Assembly: GCA_023457495.1 (NCBI GenBank)
Contig: JAEWLQ010000012.1
Location: forward strand, 1-17,328
Length of the DNA: 17,328 nt
Direction of reading: 5' to 3'
Source: Pseudomonadota bacterium
GTDB lineage: Bacteria; Pseudomonadota; Gammaproteobacteria; Steroidobacterales; Steroidobacteraceae
Shown here: in pieces, positions 13,699 through 17,328 of the stretch
How the letters are laid out: each line of letters starts with the position of its first letter
How positions within the stretch are numbered: the stretch's first letter is position 1
The notes under the pieces: generated by a model
Told to the model about the DNA's origin: nothing
Seen by the model: only the letters and a program-made list of their open reading frames with translations
Databases searched by the model: none
Position numbers and translations under genes: made by a program

Positions 13699-13787
13699 GG
13701 TGCCGGGTGAGAAAAGACTGAGTTAGCTTGCTCGCGCGTCGCATTGGCTCGCGGAATGGCTAACTCAGTCTTTTCTCACCCGGCACC
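13699..13787. repeat. Element E, copy 3 (complete palindrome)
   Basis: A perfect 29-bp inverted repeat: arm 13699-13727, starting GGTGCCGGGTGAG and ending GACTGAGTTAGC, is the exact reverse complement of 13759-13787; the spacer is 31 nt (13728-13758). Next to the right arm CGGCACC is repeated (13781-13787 and 13791-13797). It sits between the outer-membrane protein gene and rho. This copy defines the element's full length; the arms match copies 1 and 2. Confidence 0.92.
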
Positions 13788-13877
13788 AACCGGCACCGAT
13801 CATCTAACAGGTGTGGGGGCCGCGCCAGCGTCGGCTTAAGGAGACGGGGCGGGTGTGACGTGGCGCACACCGCGAGC

Positions 13878-13902
13878 GGGGACAGACTCGAGGTCTGTCC
13901 CC
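13878..13902. terminator. Short B-type hairpin just past rho
   Basis: GGGGACAGAC (13878-13887) and GTCTGTCCCC (13893-13902) form a perfect 10-bp stem with a 5-nt loop, starting 8 nt after the rho stop on the minus strand. GGGGACAG is shared with element B at 5653-5756. No U-run follows, so an intrinsic terminator is not certain; it could block 3' exonucleases. Confidence 0.55.
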
Positions 13903-13910
13903 TGCCGGGT

Positions 13911-15388
<1,478 letters not shown>

Positions 15389-15392
<4 letters not shown>

Positions 15393-15718
15393 AGGTGCGC
15401 GTCCAGGAAAGATTTCAGGTCGGGTTTGCGCACGGAGCCGACCTTCTGAGCCTCCACGGTGCCGTTCTTGAACAGGATCAGCGTGGGGATGTTGCGGATG
15501 CCAAACTTCGGCGGCGTCTGCGGATTGGATTCGATGTCGATCTTGGCGACACGCAGCTTGTCTTTGTATTCGACCGCGATCTCGTCGAGGATCGGCGCGA
15601 TCATCTTGCAGGGCCCACACCACTCGGCCCAGAAGTCGAGAAGGACGGGCTTGTCGGACTTGAGCACGTCCTGGCTGAACGTTGCGTCCGTCGTGTGGAC
15701 GATGTCCGGGTTACTCAC
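15389..15718 (-). CDS. trxA: Thioredoxin 1
   Basis: A 109-residue cytosolic disulfide reductase. The active site WCGPC is at 33-37, and the cis-proline is P78 in NIPTL. Length and fold-determining residues (DFWAEWCGPC, K/P-rich loop, FKNG) are those of TrxA. The start codon is GTG at 15718 with a strong GGAGGT Shine-Dalgarno 8 nt upstream. It is transcribed ahead of rho with overlapping stop and start; divergent rhlB lies 314 nt away. This trxA-rho / rhlB arrangement is the standard gammaproteobacterial one. Confidence 0.97.
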
Positions 15719-16032
15719 GTGGAAAGACCTCCATAGAAATCAAAGAAAGCTCGCGTGGGAGTGCTGGGTGACGGGGTTTTTTTCGGGGGTGGCGCTGCAG
15801 CCGGCAGGAAGCCGTGCTCAGGACGCGATCAAACGGTTAGACTGCCGGCTTAGCTGCACGGCCAGAATCGCCTGATGGGTTAAATGACCTTAGTGGTTAA
15901 GGAAGCTTTGGATTTGCGGCTCGGGTGCTTGTCAGCAGGGCCGCGTCTTGGGACCAATTTTTAACGGGTCCGCCGGCCATTTGCAAGCGCCAGTTGAACC
16001 CGCCGCCTCAATAGACAAGTAACGCTGAATTA
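15719..16032. other. 314-nt divergent intergenic region, trxA/rhlB
   Basis: No gene seen. It must hold the promoters for trxA-rho and rhlB, but I found no convincing -35/-10 pair on either strand. It contains two interleaved inverted repeats: AGCCGGCAG (15799-15807) with CTGCCGGCT (15842-15850), and GCCGTGC (15811-15817) with GCACGGC (15856-15862). In the trxA leader RNA these could form alternative hairpins or a pseudoknot. A GGGG-T7-CGGGGG stretch lies at about 15773-15788. Confidence 0.5.
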
Positions 16033-17328
16033 ATGACAGAGACACACCTTTCCGACCTCGAATTCGCATCGCTCGACCTCGTCCCGCAAGTCGCACGAGG
16101 CATCAGTGACGCCGGTTTCGTCCGCGCCACGCCCGTCCAGGCCAGTACTTTGCCGATTGCGCTCACGGGTAAAGACGTTGCAGGCCAGGCCCAGACCGGC
16201 ACCGGCAAGACCGCCGCGTTCCTGCTCGCGCTGTTTCAGCGGCTGCTGAAGAATCCATCGCCCCCGGGGCGCAGCGCGACGGGTATCCGCGCGCTGGTGC
16301 TCGCGCCGACGCGCGAGCTCGCGGTGCAGATCTTCAACGACGCGGAAGTCCTGGGCCGACACACCGGGCTCAAGATTGCCGTGGTTTATGGTGGCGTCGA
16401 CTACGAAAAGCAACGCAAGACGCTGCAGGACGGCATCGACGTCCTGATCGGCACGCCGGGCCGCGTCATCGACTACTTCAAGCAGCACGTGTACGACATG
16501 CGGCATGCCGAGGTCGTGGTGCTGGACGAGGCGGACCGCATGTTCGACCTCGGCTTCATCGCCGACATCCGCTTCATCCTGCGACGGCTGCCGAAGCCCG
16601 AGCAGCGCCAGTCGATGCTGTTTTCGGCGACGCTGTCGCATCGCGTGCTCGAGCTCGCCTACGAGCACATGAACAATCCGGAGCTGGTGCGCATCGAGCC
16701 GGACCGCGTGACCGCGGATCGCGTGCGGCAGCTCATCTACTTCCCATCGATGGAAGAGAAGGTGCCGCTGCTCATCGGGCTGCTGCGGCAGTTCGAGGCG
16801 CGCCGCACGATGGTGTTCGTCAACACCAAGCGCGTCGCGGAAAAGCTCGAGGCGTACCTGGTCGCCAATGGCTTCAAGGCGCAGGCGCTGTCCGGCGACG
16901 TGCCGCAGAAGAAGCGCCTGCGGTTCATGAAGGAATTCCACAGCGGCGAGCTCGCGGTGCTGATCTGCACGGACGTCGCATCGCGCGGCCTGCACATCTC
17001 CGATGTGAGCCACGTGTTCAACTTCGACCTGCCGCAGGATGCCGCCGATTACGTGCATCGCATCGGCCGCACCGCGCGCGCGGGCGCCGAGGGAGACGCG
17101 ATCAGCTTCGGCTGCGAGGAGTACGCGGTCTCGCTGCCCGAGATCGAGGACTACATCACGCACAAGATCCCGGTCGCGGCCGTGCGACCCGAGTTGCTGG
17201 CCAAGGACCTCAAGCCGCCGGTTTACAAAGAGTGGGATCCGGAAGACGGCCCACGCCCCGTGCGTCGGGGCGGCGGCGGTGGCGGTGGTCGTGGCGGCCC
17301 GCGCCGCGGTGGCGGCGGTGGTGGTGGC
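16033..17328 (+). CDS. rhlB: ATP-dependent RNA helicase RhlB (3' end beyond window)
   Basis: The first 432 codons of a DEAD-box helicase; the frame is open to the window edge. RhlB unwinds structured RNA and in enterobacteria works with RNase E and PNPase in the degradosome. Visible motifs: Q36 of the Q motif, AQTGTGKT (53-60), PTRELA (92-97), TPGR (141-144), DEAD-box DEAD (165-168), SAT (198-200) and HRIGRTAR (342-349). The stretch LHISDVSHVFNFDLPQ and the CEEYA...IEDYI...IPV region identify RhlB over other DEAD proteins. After residue ~410 the sequence becomes RGG/Gly-rich and continues past the window. The ATG at 16033 has no strong Shine-Dalgarno. Divergent from trxA-rho. Confidence 0.95.
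   Translation, partial: MTETHLSDLEFASLDLVPQVARGISDAGFVRATPVQASTLPIALTGKDVAGQAQTGTGKTAAFLLALFQRLLKNPSPPGRSATGIRALVLAPTRELAVQIFNDAEVLGRHTGLKIAVVYGGVDYEKQRKTLQDGIDVLIGTPGRVIDYFKQHVYDMRHAEVVVLDEADRMFDLGFIADIRFILRRLPKPEQRQSMLFSATLSHRVLELAYEHMNNPELVRIEPDRVTADRVRQLIYFPSMEEKVPLLIGLLRQFEARRTMVFVNTKRVAEKLEAYLVANGFKAQALSGDVPQKKRLRFMKEFHSGELAVLICTDVASRGLHISDVSHVFNFDLPQDAADYVHRIGRTARAGAEGDAISFGCEEYAVSLPEIEDYITHKIPVAAVRPELLAKDLKPPVYKEWDPEDGPRPVRRGGGGGGGRGGPRRGGGGGGG

Noticed and set aside
15393..15623. Extension of Rho upstream to an ATG at 15623
   Set aside because: It would lie almost wholly within trxA in another frame, and its residues resemble nothing in Rho; the GTG at 15392 overlapping the trxA stop is more sensible.
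16030..17163. 377-codon minus-strand frame opposite rhlB
   Set aside because: It lies across the conserved DEAD-box helicase, whose frame is open over the whole stretch with all motifs; the opposite frame has only low-complexity Arg/His/Asp-rich sequence.

Overview
The window is high-GC bacterial DNA and most likely comes from a gammaproteobacterium. The order rho-trxA with a divergent rhlB is a gammaproteobacterial arrangement, and UPF0270/YheU and a cyanide-insensitive-type cytochrome bd fit the same group. The palindromic GGGGACAG/GGGGACATTC repeats and the overall flavour suggest something near Steroidobacteraceae or Xanthomonadales. That placement is inference, because no 16S or other marker gene is present.

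Layout. (1) 1-903: a small cysteine-rich secreted protein and a previously hidden 3' remnant of a second class A beta-lactamase gene, bracketed by two 37-bp direct copies of a palindromic repeat (called element E here). (2) 869-4558, minus strand: a tightly coupled set of a CASTOR/POLLUX-type ion channel, a class A beta-lactamase and a CPBP-family intramembrane protease whose last ten codons and stop lie in element E. (3) 4638-5637, minus: a UPF0270/YheU protein and a DoxX-like membrane protein, with a 16-bp tandem duplication at their junction. (4) 5653-5756: a large imperfect palindrome (element B) abutting the stop codon of the next operon. (5) 5755-8285, minus: cydA-cydB and a 42-codon DUF2474 gene, all overlapping, encoding a CIO-type quinol oxidase. 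(6) 8514-8987, plus: an unrecognised small exported protein. (7) 9011-11060, minus: a DUF4412 protein, the CbpA co-chaperone and its modulator CbpM, joined by 4-nt overlaps. (8) 11120-12072, plus: a 23-codon ORF coupled to an alpha/beta hydrolase. (9) 12073-13667, minus: an outer-membrane lipoprotein/beta-barrel protein and a HAD sugar phosphatase. (10) 13699-13902: a perfect 29-bp-arm copy of element E and a short relative of element B just past rho. (11) 13911-17328: trxA-rho on the minus strand and rhlB on the plus strand, the latter running off the window end.

Several themes link the regions. The beta-lactamase is translationally coupled between a membrane channel and a membrane protease. 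Next to this set lies the wreck of a second beta-lactamase gene joined to a repeat element, which points to duplication followed by repeat-associated deletion. Both palindrome families sit on or next to stop codons. The RNA-processing pair Rho and RhlB both carry Gly/Arg-rich tails. Three transcription units (cydA, the 8514 gene and the 11120 small ORF) have a -10-like hexamer 6-7 nt before the start codon and no Shine-Dalgarno, which suggests leaderless transcripts.
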